A stretch of DNA of 63,545 nt from Streptomyces roseus (GTDB lineage Bacteria; Actinomycetota; Actinomycetes; Streptomycetales; Streptomycetaceae). Shown piece after piece: positions 1-8,723 of the stretch (positions within the stretch are counted from its first letter, which is position 1; each line of letters begins with the position of its first letter). The stretch lies in the NCBI RefSeq assembly GCF_001044425.1, contig NZ_LFML01000102.1, positions 52,960-116,504 of the forward strand, given 5' to 3'. The notes under the pieces are model-generated. The model was not told the origin of the DNA. It made no database searches and was given only the letters and a program-made list of their open reading frames with translations. A program made the position numbers and the translations under genes.

Positions 1-34
1 CCGCCGGCCCCGCCGGTGAGGGCGGGGCCGGCGG
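1..34. terminator. Hairpin downstream of pepN
   Basis: A perfect 14-bp stem (1-14 with 21-34) and 6-nt loop lie about 50 nt past the pepN stop codon on the minus strand. It may extend beyond the window edge. There is no U-tract, which is common for Streptomyces terminators. Confidence 0.5.
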
Positions 35-40
35 CCGGAT

Positions 41-96
41 GGAGCGGGTTCCCGTCAGGCGCGGGCGGGTGGAGCGGGTTCCCGTCAGGCGCGGGC
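41..96. repeat. Tandem duplication of a 30-nt unit
   Basis: The 26-nt stretch at 41-66 recurs exactly at 71-96 with a 30-nt period. The second copy contains the pepN stop codon region (85-87), so the duplication spans the end of the gene and its 3' flank. Confidence 0.8.
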
Positions 97-2601
97 GCCG
101 GCGCGGGCTCGGACGCGCAGGGCCCGGGCCAGGTCGTCGAGCTGGTCGACCAGCTTGCGGCGCAGGGCGGGGACGAGGCCGGGGTCGTCGAGGGCGGCGC
201 GTCCGGCGCCGAGGTGGTCCTCGTCGACGGCGTGGCCGGGGAAGGCGTAGCGTCCGGCGGCTTCGGCGATCGCGGGGCCTCGGCGGGCTCCGAGGGCGAT
301 GGCCTCGGTGTAGAAGCGCGGTACGTACTGCCGTACGAGTTCGGCCTGTTCGGGCTGCCAGAAGCCCTGGGCGGTGGCGCTGAAGAGGTAGTTGGAGAGG
401 GAGTCGTCGCGGAAGAGGCGCTCCCAGGCGGCGGCCTTGGCCTCTGCGGTCGGCAGGGCGGCGCGGCAGCGGGCGGCGCCTTCCCGGCCGGTGGCGCTGG
501 GGTCGGCGCCGAGCGCCGCCTCGATCTCGCCCTCCCCCACGGCTCCGAGGACGGACAGCCGGGCGAGGATGCGCCAGCGCAGCTCGGGGTCGAGTTCGGG
601 GCCGCCGGGCACGGTGTCGTCCTCCAGCCAGGCGGTGAGGGTGTCGGGCTGGGTGGCGGCGTCGATGTGGGCGCGTACGGCGGAGAGCCGCAGCCCGGGG
701 TCGGAGCCGTCCTCGGTGCGCCGCAGCAGGGCGCGGGCGAGGGAGGTGAGGGTGGCGAGGGCCTCGGTGCGGTCCTCGGGGGCGAGGTAGCGGTCGACGA
801 CCTGGAGGCGGGCGAAGGCGAGGACGCCCTGGACGATGGCGAGGTCGCTCTCCTCGGGCAGGTGCGCCTCGGCGGTGGCCAGGTAGGCGGCGGGTTCGAG
901 TTCGCCGTCGCGGACCATGTCGCGCAGGGAGTTCCAGACCACGGCCCGGGTGAGGGCGCCGGGGACGGCGGACAGCCGGCGCAGGGCGGTCTCGACGGAG
1001 GTCTCGTCGAGGCGGATCTTGGCGTAGCCGAGGTCGCCGTCGTTGAGGAGGAGCAGGGCGGGGCGGGGGCCGCTGAAGGAGAGGACCTCGTCGGAGGGGA
1101 CGTCGACGGTGAGGAGTTCGCGGGGCTCCAGGGTGTCGTCGGGTTCCCGGTCGTAGAGGCCGACGCCGATGTGGTGGGGGCGGGTGCCCCGGTGGTCGAC
1201 GGTGAGGGTCCAGCCGCCGTGGCTCTCCTCGATGCGGGGGGCGAGGGTGTCGATGCCGGTGGTGCGCAGCCAGATGTCGGCCCAGGCGTGGACGTCGCGG
1301 TCGGTGTGGGCGGCGAGGGAGTCCACGAAGTCGGCGAGGGAGGCGTTGGCGAACTTGTGGCGGGCGAAGTGGGTGTTGATGCCGGCGAGGAAGTCCTTCT
1401 CGCCGAGCCAGGCGACGAGCTGGCGCAGGGCGGAGGCGCCCTTGGCGTAGGAGATCCCGTCGAAGTTGAGGAGGGCGCTGGCGGTGTCGGGTACGGCGTC
1501 GGGGTCGGGGGCGACGGGGTGGGTGGTGGGGCGCTGGTCGGCGTCGTAGCCCCAGGATTTGCGGGTGACGCCGAATTCGGTCCAGGTGCCGGTGAAGCGG
1601 GTGGCTTCGGTGAGGGTCTGGTAGCCCATGTACTCGGCGAAGGACTCGTTCAGCCAGATGTCGTCCCACCAGCGGAGGGTGACGAGGTCGCCGAACCACA
1701 TGTGGGCCATTTCGTGGGCGATGACCATGGCCCGGGTCTGGCGTTCGGTGTCGGTGACGGCGGAGCGGAAGACGAACTCGTCGCGGAAGGTGACGAGGCC
1801 GGGGTTCTCCATGGCGCCGGCGTTGAACTCGGGGACGAAGGCCTGGTCGTAGGAGTCGAAGGGGTAGGGCTCGGAGAACTTCTGGTGGTAGCGGTCGTAG
1901 CAGTCGGTGGTGATGGAGAGGATCTCGTCGGCATCGGCGTCGAGGTGGGGGGCCAGCGAGCGGCGGCAGTGGATGCCGAAGGGCAGTCCGGCGTGTTCGG
2001 TGCGGATGCTGTGCCAGGGGCCGGCGGCGACGGCGGCGAGGTAGGTGGAGAGGACGGGGGTGGGGGCGGACTTCCAGATGCCGGCGCCGTCCGTGTCCCG
2101 GTCGCCGGTGCGTGCGGTGATGCCGTTGGCGAGGACGGTCCAGTGGGCGGGGGCGGTGACGGTGAACTCGAAGACGGCCTTGAGGTCGGGCTGGTCGAAG
2201 GCCGGGAAGACGCGCTGGATGTCGTCCATGAACATCTGGGTGTAGACGTACGTCTCACCGTCCGCGGGGTCGGTGAAGCGGTGCAGGCCCTCGCCGGTGC
2301 GGGAGTAGCGCATGCGGGTGGCCAGGCGCAGCTCGTGGGGGCCTTCGCCGAGGCCGGTGAGGGCGAGGCGGTTGTCGGCGAGGCCGGCGGGGTCGAGGGG
2401 GCTGCCGTCGAGTTCGGCGGAGTGCAGTTCGTCCGGTTTCAGCTCCACGAAGGTGTCCCCGGCGGTGCGGGCGGTGAACCGGATGACGGTGGTGGACTCG
2501 AAGGTGTCATCGCCGCCGGTGAGGTCGAGGGTGACGGCGTAGTGCTGGACGTCGATGAGCTGGGCTCGGAGCTGCGCTTCGGTGCGCGTCAGTGCGGGCA
2601 T
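85..2601 (-). CDS. pepN: Aminopeptidase N (M1 zinc metallopeptidase)
   Basis: Removes N-terminal amino acids from peptides in the cytoplasm. The 838-aa protein has the M1 exopeptidase motif GAMEN at residues 262-266 and the zinc site HEMAH at 296-300, with the third ligand Glu319 in NESFAEY, exactly the HExxH-x18-E spacing. The C-terminal half is the ERAP1-like helical domain. Length fits actinobacterial PepN. The ATG at 2601 gives an N-terminus (MPALTRTEAQ) typical of the family. It lies 57 bp downstream of the chorismate mutase gene on the same strand, so the two may be co-transcribed. No signal peptide is seen. Confidence 0.95.
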   Translation of the reverse strand: MPALTRTEAQLRAQLIDVQHYAVTLDLTGGDDTFESTTVIRFTARTAGDTFVELKPDELHSAELDGSPLDPAGLADNRLALTGLGEGPHELRLATRMRYSRTGEGLHRFTDPADGETYVYTQMFMDDIQRVFPAFDQPDLKAVFEFTVTAPAHWTVLANGITARTGDRDTDGAGIWKSAPTPVLSTYLAAVAAGPWHSIRTEHAGLPFGIHCRRSLAPHLDADADEILSITTDCYDRYHQKFSEPYPFDSYDQAFVPEFNAGAMENPGLVTFRDEFVFRSAVTDTERQTRAMVIAHEMAHMWFGDLVTLRWWDDIWLNESFAEYMGYQTLTEATRFTGTWTEFGVTRKSWGYDADQRPTTHPVAPDPDAVPDTASALLNFDGISYAKGASALRQLVAWLGEKDFLAGINTHFARHKFANASLADFVDSLAAHTDRDVHAWADIWLRTTGIDTLAPRIEESHGGWTLTVDHRGTRPHHIGVGLYDREPDDTLEPRELLTVDVPSDEVLSFSGPRPALLLLNDGDLGYAKIRLDETSVETALRRLSAVPGALTRAVVWNSLRDMVRDGELEPAAYLATAEAHLPEESDLAIVQGVLAFARLQVVDRYLAPEDRTEALATLTSLARALLRRTEDGSDPGLRLSAVRAHIDAATQPDTLTAWLEDDTVPGGPELDPELRWRILARLSVLGAVGEGEIEAALGADPSATGREGAARCRAALPTAEAKAAAWERLFRDDSLSNYLFSATAQGFWQPEQAELVRQYVPRFYTEAIALGARRGPAIAEAAGRYAFPGHAVDEDHLGAGRAALDDPGLVPALRRKLVDQLDDLARALRVRARAGARA

Positions 2602-2658
2602 GGGCCCATGCTGCCCGACGGGCGGGCGCCGGTCGCCGCCTCCCCGTCCGCTCTCGGC

Positions 2659-3027
2659 CTACTCCTCGCCGGCGGCGATCGTCTCGTGGTGGCGGATGAC
2701 CTCGGCGATGATGAAGTTGAGGAGCTTCTCGGCGAACGCGGGGTCGAGTTTGGCGTTCTCGGCGAGCTGGCGCAGCCGTGCGATCTGGTTGGCCTCGCGG
2801 GTCGGGTCGGCCGGGGGCAGCTGGTGCCTGGCCTTGAGGTGGCCGACCTGCTGGGTGCACTTGAAGCGCTCGGCGAGCATGTGGACCACGGCCGCGTCGA
2901 TGTTGTCGATGCTGTCGCGCAGCCGGGCCAGCTCGGCGGCGACGGACTCGTCGACGCCCGCTGCCCCCTTCGCCGCGTCGTCGGCCGCTCCCGCGCCGGT
3001 GCCGTTGTCGAGGTCGCTGATGTTCAT
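2659..3027 (-). CDS. Chorismate mutase, AroQ type
   Basis: Converts chorismate to prephenate for phenylalanine and tyrosine synthesis. The 122-aa protein has an acidic N-terminal stretch and then an all-helical AroQ fold: LARLRDSIDNIDAAVVHML, the second-helix ERFKCTQQVGHLKA, and the REANQIARLRQLAENAKLDP turn leading to the last helix. I chose the ATG at 3027 because the longer reading frame upstream encodes a Pro/Ala/Arg-rich stretch unlike the family. No periplasmic signal is present, so this is the cytoplasmic form. It is upstream of pepN on the same strand. Confidence 0.88.
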   Translation of the reverse strand: MNISDLDNGTGAGAADDAAKGAAGVDESVAAELARLRDSIDNIDAAVVHMLAERFKCTQQVGHLKARHQLPPADPTREANQIARLRQLAENAKLDPAFAEKLLNFIIAEVIRHHETIAAGEE

Positions 3028-3406
3028 GATCCCGAGAATACGTGGCGCGGGCCGCTGGTTCCCCGGCCGGTCGGTCCGTGAGACGCCGCCCGCATTCCCC
3101 GCCGCGGGGCGGCTGCGGCGGGCCGCGGGCGGTCTGGCGGGGGCGGGCCGGGCGGCCGCCGCACCGGTGGACTCAACCGGCATCGCGGGGCTGGCGTCTT
3201 CGAGGGGGAAGCCGGATGCTCCTGCGTGGAGCGCGGCGTGGCCGTACTCGTCGAGGTCGGAGGTGGTGACGATCAGGATGCGCGGACCGTCCCGGTCGGC
3301 GGGTCGCCGGGTGGCTTCGAGCCCGTCCGGCTCCGCCGTGCGGACCGGCCCGGCGCCTCGCCCTTCCGGCCCGGGTGCGCTCGGCCGGAAGGACGAGGCC
3401 CGCGGG
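3028..3406. other. Gene-free gap between chorismate mutase and trypsin
   Basis: This 379-bp G/C-rich stretch holds the trypsin terminator at 3355-3399 and presumably the chorismate mutase promoter. I see no convincing coding region; open frames here have the codon bias of antisense shadows. Confidence 0.5.
3355..3399 (-). terminator. Terminator of the trypsin gene
   Basis: A long stem pairs GCCTCG-c-CCTTCCGGCC (3355-3371) with GGCCGGAAGG-a-CGAGGC (3383-3399), giving 16 pairs with one mismatch. It sits just past the trypsin stop codon. Confidence 0.7.
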
Positions 3407-4225
3407 TCAGAGGGTCGCGGCCGCGTTCTTGATGTCCGTGGCGAAGGTGGAGACCTCGGAGTAGACGCCGGGGAAGTTGGGCCGGGCGCAGCCCTCGCCC
3501 CAGCTGACGATGCCGACCTGGATCCAGGCGTTGTTGTCGTCGCGGCGGAACATGGGGCCGCCGGAGTCGCCCTGGCAGGTGTCGACGCCGCCTTGGGGCA
3601 GTCCGGCGCAGATCTCTTCGCCGGGGACGAGGTCGCTGCCGTACGCGCTCTGGCACACGGCGTCGGAGACGAACGGCACGGTGGCCTTCATCAGGTACCG
3701 CTGCTGGCCGCCGCCCTCGCGGGTGGCGCCCCAGCCGGCGACGGTGAAGGTGCCGTTGTCGAAGGCCTTGGTGTCGGCGATCTTGAGGGTGGGCAGGTTG
3801 ATCGGCTTGGCGAGTTTGATGAGGGCCCAGTCCTTGCCCTTGCCGTTGTAGCCGGGGGCCTGGAGGACCTTGGTGGACTTGACCTTGATGGCGCTGGCGC
3901 TGTTGAGGTCGACGACTCCGGCGGTGGCGGTGATGGAGGTGTTGTTGCCGGAGCCGTTCACGCAGTGGGCCGCGGTGAGGACGATCTGCTGGGTGTAGAG
4001 GGCTCCGCCGCAGCCCATGGAGAGGCGGACCATGAAGGGGAACTCGCCCTGGGCGGCGCGGGTGCCGCCGACGACGGGGGCCTGGGAGGCGTTGGCCGCG
4101 CCGGGCTGGAGGCTGACGGCGGCGAGGGCCACCGCGCCGACGGCGAGGGTGCGCTTGAGGAGTGCGGCAAGGGTGGACAAGGTCGACACACTGCCTTTCG
4201 TGGGGGGTTGGGCCGTGCGTGCCAT
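3407..4225 (-). CDS. Secreted trypsin-like serine protease (S1A, SGT-like)
   Basis: An extracellular endopeptidase that cuts after Lys/Arg. The 272-aa precursor has a signal peptide (residues 1 to about 46, hydrophobic core AVGAVALAAVSL), a short propeptide, and a mature N-terminus VVGGTRAAQGEFPFM near residue 51 that closely follows Streptomyces griseus trypsin. The catalytic triad is visible: His87 in TAAHC, Asp in KDWALIKL, and Ser in CQGDSGGP. The Asp that sets basic P1 specificity lies in GGVDTCQGDSGG. The gene is monocistronic, with its own terminator at 3355-3399 and a 65-bp divergent promoter gap to the next gene. Confidence 0.95.
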   Translation of the reverse strand: MARTAQPPTKGSVSTLSTLAALLKRTLAVGAVALAAVSLQPGAANASQAPVVGGTRAAQGEFPFMVRLSMGCGGALYTQQIVLTAAHCVNGSGNNTSITATAGVVDLNSASAIKVKSTKVLQAPGYNGKGKDWALIKLAKPINLPTLKIADTKAFDNGTFTVAGWGATREGGGQQRYLMKATVPFVSDAVCQSAYGSDLVPGEEICAGLPQGGVDTCQGDSGGPMFRRDDNNAWIQVGIVSWGEGCARPNFPGVYSEVSTFATDIKNAAATL

Positions 4226-4290
4226 CGGGTGAATGACACGTACATGTCACACCGCTCTCCGGCCGGACATCAAGAACGCGTTTTCGGACA

Positions 4291-5202
4291 ATGTGCGGCC
4301 CGGGGGCCGTCATGACGTGGAACGGTCGGCGCGCCGGCCCCGTCGAGCACGGATTTCCGCATCTCGACACCGTCCGCGACGCGATCACCGCGCTCTTCCG
4401 GCGCCTCTCCCACGAGGGGATCCGGACCTACGACACCAGCTTCTCCCCCGCCGACGCCGCCTTCGGCCCCGACGAGGACCTCCACCTCGGGGCGCACCGC
4501 GTGGCCTCCGCGATCGTGCGCGCGCTGCGGCTGCCCGACGCCCGGATGGTGGTCTGCTTCCGTACGATGGAACAGGCGGCCACCGTCGAACTGACCGCGG
4601 GACCCGAGTACTTCATCGAGGTCAACGACCGCTTCCGCACCCACCGCCGCGATCTGGCCGCGGCGCTCGCCCACGAGGTCACGCACGTCCTGCTGCACCG
4701 GCTGGACCTGCGCTTCCCCGCCACCGCCGACAACGAGATCCTCACCGACACCGCGGCCGCCTACCTCGGGGCCGGCTGGCTGCTCCTCGACGCCTACCGC
4801 GAGGACGAGCTGACCCACCAGAAGCTCGGCTACCTCACCCCCGAGGAGTTCGGCTACGTCCTCGCCCGGCGCGGCCTGCTGCTCGGCGAGGACCTGTCGG
4901 CCTGGTTCACCAGCCCCCAGGCGTACGAGGCGTATGTGCGCGGCCGCGCGCTCGCCGAGCGGGAGCTGCGCCGGGCCCCCCTGGCGGCCGCGGACCGGGC
5001 CGCGCGCCGGCGCTACGCCCGGGACCGGCGGGCGGGCACCGCCGCGCCGGGGGCCCCGTACCGCTTCGAACGGGATCCGGCGGGGGACGCGCGCGTGAGC
5101 TTCCCGTGCCCGGTGTGCGGACAGCGGCTGCGGCTGCCCGTGCACGGGCCGGTGCGCGCCCGGTGCGGGCTGTGCCGCACGGTGCTGGAGTGCGACACCT
5201 GA
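4291..5202 (+). CDS. HEVTH zinc-metallopeptidase-like protein with C-terminal zinc ribbon
   Basis: Putative metalloprotease of unknown substrate. The 303-aa protein has HEVTH at residues 128-132 within DLAAALAHEVTHVLLHRL and an ELT/D context for a third ligand downstream (DNEILTDTAAAYLGAG), as in SprT/Mpv-like minigluzincins. The C-terminus has two CxxC knuckles (CPVCGQRLRLP and CGLCRTVLEC) that probably bind a structural zinc. No signal peptide is seen. An alternative start lies at 4312. It is divergent from the trypsin gene and followed by a strong terminator. Family membership is clear; function is not. Confidence 0.8.
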   Translation: MCGPGAVMTWNGRRAGPVEHGFPHLDTVRDAITALFRRLSHEGIRTYDTSFSPADAAFGPDEDLHLGAHRVASAIVRALRLPDARMVVCFRTMEQAATVELTAGPEYFIEVNDRFRTHRRDLAAALAHEVTHVLLHRLDLRFPATADNEILTDTAAAYLGAGWLLLDAYREDELTHQKLGYLTPEEFGYVLARRGLLLGEDLSAWFTSPQAYEAYVRGRALAERELRRAPLAAADRAARRRYARDRRAGTAAPGAPYRFERDPAGDARVSFPCPVCGQRLRLPVHGPVRARCGLCRTVLECDT

Positions 5203-5340
5203 CCGGGCCGGACGCCGGACGGGCACGGCGCGGGCGCGGGGTCGAGCCGCCGGGCCGGGAAGGGACAAGTTGTGGGGCTGAGAGCGGTTCAAAGCGCGAC
5301 CGGCATGGGTAGTCCTATCCCATCGCACGAGTGAGGGGAC

Positions 5341-5372
5341 GGCCCCGACCCCCCCGCCAGGGGGCCGGGGCC
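5341..5372. terminator. Bidirectional terminator hairpin
   Basis: GGCCCCG-a-CCCCC pairs with GGGGG-c-CGGGGCC around a short loop. It lies between the end of the metallopeptidase gene (+) and the end of the Nudix gene (-), and can serve both. Confidence 0.7.
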
Positions 5373-5407
5373 GTTCCTGCGTCACGACCCCGGCGGGGGC
5401 GCCCCCG

Positions 5408-6169
5408 TCACCAGTCGCAGGGCGCCGTCAGGTCCTCGACGGAGTCGGCCAGTTCGGCGGGGCGGGCGGGCCAGCCGGTCCGGTGCCAGTGGGCGATGCG
5501 CCAGGCCAGGCGGCGCGGCCAGACCGGGGTCCGCGGCAGCTCCGCGACCGGCACCCAGACCGGGATGCCGCCGTAGGTGTCGAGGGTCTCGGGCGGGCCG
5601 ATCTCGCCTTCGGCGTCGAGCGTGAAGTAGTGCTCGCGGCGGCCTTCCTTCCAGACCCGGGCGACCTCGGCGACGACCGCCCCGGCCAGCGCGGACTCCT
5701 CGCGCAGCTCCCGCACGGCGGCGGCCCGCGGGCTCTCGCCCGGCTCGACGCCGCCGCCGGGGATCTCGTAGTACGCCTCGTCGGTGAAGTGGATCAACAG
5801 GATCCGCCCGTCGCGGATGACGATCGCGCCGGCGCGCACCCGTACGGGGGCCAGGGCGGCGGGATCCTCGAACGCCACGCACGGGGGCGGCGCGCCCCGG
5901 GCCCAGCCGCGCAGCACCGCCTCGGCGGAGCCGACGGGGCGGATCCGGGCGTGCAGGGCCTCGGCGAGCGGCAGGGCGGTGGCGTTGGCAGTGGCGTTGG
6001 CGTTGGCACTGGCGGTGGTGGTCCCGGCCGCTACGTCCGCCACATCAGCCGCATCCGCCGCATCCGCCCCGGGAAGCACGTAGTAGGCGCCCTCCGCGTC
6101 CTGGGCCCGTGTCAGGTGCAGCGCGTCCGCCTCGATCCGCACGCGAACGGCGCGGGGGTCACTGTCCAC
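5408..6169 (-). CDS. Nudix hydrolase
   Basis: Hydrolyses a nucleoside-diphosphate-linked substrate that the sequence does not identify. The Nudix box is at residues 138-160 (GGGVEPGESPRAAAVRELRE followed by ESAL), with the catalytic REL-REE core intact. The 253-aa protein starts at a GTG and carries an unusual N-terminal half: a short beta-rich segment, then an Ala/Asn/Thr/Asp low-complexity linker (about residues 35-66) encoded by short DNA repeats such as gcgttg and gccgcatcc. The gene faces the metallopeptidase gene and ends next to their shared hairpin. Confidence 0.85.
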   Translation of the reverse strand: MDSDPRAVRVRIEADALHLTRAQDAEGAYYVLPGADAADAADVADVAAGTTTASANANATANATALPLAEALHARIRPVGSAEAVLRGWARGAPPPCVAFEDPAALAPVRVRAGAIVIRDGRILLIHFTDEAYYEIPGGGVEPGESPRAAAVRELREESALAGAVVAEVARVWKEGRREHYFTLDAEGEIGPPETLDTYGGIPVWVPVAELPRTPVWPRRLAWRIAHWHRTGWPARPAELADSVEDLTAPCDW

Positions 6170-6218
6170 CGCCGCAGCGTACGCGCGCCCCCTCGGCCGG
6201 GACCACCCCGCGGCCCGG

Positions 6219-7127
6219 CTACTCCACCCCGTAGACCGGGTACGGGGGTTCGGATTCCGCGAGGAGTTTCGTCGCCGTCTCGCCGGCCTCGGTCGGGGTC
6301 CAGCGGGCTCCGCGGTCGGCCGTCGGGCCCGGGCGCCAGCCCTCCATCACCGTGATCCGGCCGCCCTCCGCCTCGAAGACCCGGCCCGTGACCCCCGCCG
6401 AGGCGTCCGAGCCCAGCCACACCACCAGCGGCGACACGTTCTCCGGGGCCATCGCGTCGAAGGCGCCCGCCCCCGGCTCCGCCATCGTCTGCGCGAACGT
6501 CCGCTCCGTCATCCGGGTCCGCGCCGCCGGGGCGATCGCGTTGACCTGGACCCCGTAGCGGCCCATCTCCGCCGCCGCGACCAGCGTCATGCCGAGGATC
6601 CCCGCCTTGGCCGCGCTGTAGTTGCCCTGCCCGACCGAGCCCAGCAGCCCGGCCCCCGAGGAGGTGTTGACCACCCGTGCCGCCACCGCCCGCCCCGCCT
6701 TGGCCTCCGCCCGCCAGTGGGCCGCCGCGTACTTCAGCGGCAGGAAGTGCCCCTTCAGGTGCACCCGCATCACCGCGTCCCAGTCCGCCTCCTCCAGGTT
6801 CACCAGCATCCGGTCCCGCAGGAACCCGGCGTTGTTGACCAGCGTGTCCAGCCGGCCGAACGCCGTCAGCGCCGCCCCGATCAGGGAGGAGGCACCCTCC
6901 GGGGAGGCGATGTCCTCCCCGTGGGCCACCGCCTGGCCGCCCAGGGCCCGGATCTCCGCGACCACCTGCCCGGCCGGGCTGTCCTCCCCCGGCTGCCCGT
7001 CGAGGCCCACCCCGAGGTCGTTGACCACGACCTTGGCCCCCTCCGCCGCGAACGCCAGTGCGTGGGCCCGGCCCAGCCCACGGCCGGCGCCCGTCACGAT
7101 GACCACTCGACCTTCGGCAAGTCCCAT
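6219..7127 (-). CDS. Short-chain dehydrogenase/reductase (Rv3548c-like)
   Basis: NAD(P)-dependent oxidoreductase. The 302-aa protein has the Rossmann motif VTGAGRGLGRAHALAFAAEGA, NNAG, and the catalytic Ser/Tyr/Lys set ending in YSAAKAG, then a C-terminal extension typical of the Rv3548c group. I chose ATG 7127 because it has an AAGGAG Shine-Dalgarno sequence; the longer frame does not. It starts 1 bp after the stop of the upstream SDR, so the pair is translationally coupled. Gene order matches the KstR2 regulon of Mycobacterium tuberculosis, so the substrate is probably a steroid C/D-ring intermediate, but its step is not settled. Confidence 0.85.
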   Translation of the reverse strand: MGLAEGRVVIVTGAGRGLGRAHALAFAAEGAKVVVNDLGVGLDGQPGEDSPAGQVVAEIRALGGQAVAHGEDIASPEGASSLIGAALTAFGRLDTLVNNAGFLRDRMLVNLEEADWDAVMRVHLKGHFLPLKYAAAHWRAEAKAGRAVAARVVNTSSGAGLLGSVGQGNYSAAKAGILGMTLVAAAEMGRYGVQVNAIAPAARTRMTERTFAQTMAEPGAGAFDAMAPENVSPLVVWLGSDASAGVTGRVFEAEGGRITVMEGWRPGPTADRGARWTPTEAGETATKLLAESEPPYPVYGVE

Positions 7128-7128
7128 C

Positions 7129-7893
7129 TCAGTTCTCCTTGTTGACCGTTGCCGCATCCAGAAATGCCGGGCGCTCCCCGCCGCCGTGCACGAGCAGGCT
7201 CGCCCCGCTCACATACCCCGCCCGGCCCGAGGCCAGAAACACCGCGGCCGCCCCGACGTCCGAGGGATCGGCCAGCCTGCCCAGCGGAACGGTCGCCCCG
7301 ACGGCCGCGATCCCCGCCTCGTCCCCGTAGTGGAGGTGGGCCAGTTCCGTCCGCACCATCCCCAGGACCAGCGAGTTCACCCGTACCTCGGGCGCCCATT
7401 CCACGGCCATGGAGCGGGCCAGGTTCTCCAGTCCCGCCTTCGCCGCCCCGTACGCGGCCGTCCCCGGAGATGGCCGGGTCCCGCTGACGCTGCCGATCAT
7501 CACCACCGATCCCCGGCTCTCGCGCAGCCGCGGGTACGCGGCCAGCGAGGCCGTCATCGGCGCGAGGAGGTTCAGCTCGACCACCCGTGCGTGCCGCTCG
7601 GCCTCCGCCTCCCCCAGCAGCCGGTACGGGGTCCCGCCCGCGTTGTTGACCAGGCAGTCGAGCCGGCCGTACCGGCGCTCGACGGACCCGAAGAACGCCT
7701 CGACGGCTTCCGGATCACGCAGGTCCAGCGCGGCGAACGAGGCGGTGCGGCCGTTCGCGGCGACCGGCTCCCGCGACGGGCGGCGGGCGCAGACGACGAC
7801 CTCCGCGCCCGCTTCGAGGAACGACCGGGCGATGCCGGCGCCGACGCCGCGGGTTCCGCCGGTGACGACGGCGACCCTCCCGTCGAGCTCCAT
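7129..7893 (-). CDS. Short-chain dehydrogenase/reductase (Rv3549c-like)
   Basis: NAD(P)-dependent oxidoreductase of 254 aa. It has VTGGTRGVGAGIARSF, the NNAGG loop and YGAAKAG at the active site, followed by the NSLVLGMVRTE segment. It is first gene of the leftward unit, starting 19 bp from a KstR2-type palindrome that it shares with echA20 on the other strand. By synteny with Rv3549c it belongs to the HIP catabolic regulon; its exact reaction is not shown by the sequence. Confidence 0.85.
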   Translation of the reverse strand: MELDGRVAVVTGGTRGVGAGIARSFLEAGAEVVVCARRPSREPVAANGRTASFAALDLRDPEAVEAFFGSVERRYGRLDCLVNNAGGTPYRLLGEAEAERHARVVELNLLAPMTASLAAYPRLRESRGSVVMIGSVSGTRPSPGTAAYGAAKAGLENLARSMAVEWAPEVRVNSLVLGMVRTELAHLHYGDEAGIAAVGATVPLGRLADPSDVGAAAVFLASGRAGYVSGASLLVHGGGERPAFLDAATVNKEN

Positions 7894-7911
7894 AGGCTGC
7901 TACCTTCCTCA

Positions 7912-7930
7912 CCTAACAAATGTTTGGTGG
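7912..7930. promoter_or_regulatory. KstR2-type operator, copy 1
   Basis: CCTAACAAATGTTTGGTGG lies between the divergent SDR and echA20 genes. Its core (7915-7928) fits the published mycobacterial KstR2 motif AnCAAGnnCTTGnT with symmetric G-to-A and C-to-T changes. Outer arms CTACCTT (7900-7906) and AAGGTAG (7932-7938) extend the dyad. The same palindrome recurs at 17520-17539. Confidence 0.8.
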
Positions 7931-7949
7931 AAAGGTAGCTGATCCTCTC

Positions 7950-8723
7950 ATGGGTGTCTCCACCTCAAGCCCCGGCAAGGGCGTCACACTGGTCACGGTC
8001 GACTTCCCTCCCGTCAACGCCCTTCCCGTACAGGGCTGGTACGAGCTCGCCGACGCCCTGCGCGCCGCCGGCCGCGACCCCGGGACCCGGTGCGTCGTAC
8101 TGGCCGCGGAGGGCCGCGGCTTCAACGCCGGCGTCGACATCAAGGAGATGCAGCGCGACACCGGACACGACGCGCTCATCGGCGCCAACCGCGGCTGCTA
8201 CGAGGCCTTCGCCGCCGTGTACGAGTGCGAGGTGCCCGTCGTCGCGGCCGTGCACGGGTTCTGCCTGGGCGGCGGCATCGGACTCGTCGGCAACGCCGAC
8301 GCGATCGTGGCCAGCGAGGACGCGACCTTCGGGCTCCCCGAGCTCGACCGGGGCGCGCTCGGCGCCGCCACCCACCTGTCCCGGCTCGTCCCGCAGCATC
8401 TGATGCGCGCCCTTTACTACACCTCCCGCACCGCGAGCGCCGCCGAACTGCACGCGCACGGCTCGGTGTGGAAGGTGGTGCCGCGGTCGGAGCTGCGGGA
8501 CGCGGCCGTGGAGCTGGCCGCCGAGATCGCGCGCAAGGACGGCCACCTGATCCGGCTGGCCAAGGCGGCCATCAACGGCATCGACCCCGTCGACGTACGG
8601 CGCAGCTACCGCTTCGAGCAGGGGTTCACCTTCGAGGCGAACCTCAGCGGGGTCGCCGACCGGGTCCGCGACACCTTCGCGCGGCCCGCGGCCGGTGCGA
8701 GTGCGGGGAAGGAGCGCTCATGA
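7950..8723 (+). CDS. echA20: Enoyl-CoA hydratase-family ring hydrolase (EchA20-like)
   Basis: Crotonase-fold protein of 257 aa. In M. tuberculosis EchA20 hydrolyses the remaining five-membered ring of the HIP-derived CoA thioester. Visible features are the oxyanion-hole segments RGFNAGVDIKEM and GFCLGGGIGLVGNADAIVA and the crotonase signature around residues 90-125. Start ATG 7950 is preferred: the upstream in-frame ATG at 7920 lies inside the operator. It leads a rightward operon echA20-ipdA-ipdB-ipdC and overlaps ipdA by ATGA. Function is inferred from family, order and operator. Confidence 0.85.
   Translation: MGVSTSSPGKGVTLVTVDFPPVNALPVQGWYELADALRAAGRDPGTRCVVLAAEGRGFNAGVDIKEMQRDTGHDALIGANRGCYEAFAAVYECEVPVVAAVHGFCLGGGIGLVGNADAIVASEDATFGLPELDRGALGAATHLSRLVPQHLMRALYYTSRTASAAELHAHGSVWKVVPRSELRDAAVELAAEIARKDGHLIRLAKAAINGIDPVDVRRSYRFEQGFTFEANLSGVADRVRDTFARPAAGASAGKERS

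Noticed and set aside
16..3081. 1021-aa open frame on the plus strand
   Set aside because: It is the antisense shadow of pepN in GC-rich DNA: Gly/Val/Glu-rich with no family motif, while the minus strand encodes a full M1 aminopeptidase.
5260..5335. Possible tRNA or small RNA near the Nudix terminator
   Set aside because: I could not fold a cloverleaf or find an anticodon loop and T-arm; only a short ATGGG/CCCAT dyad is present.
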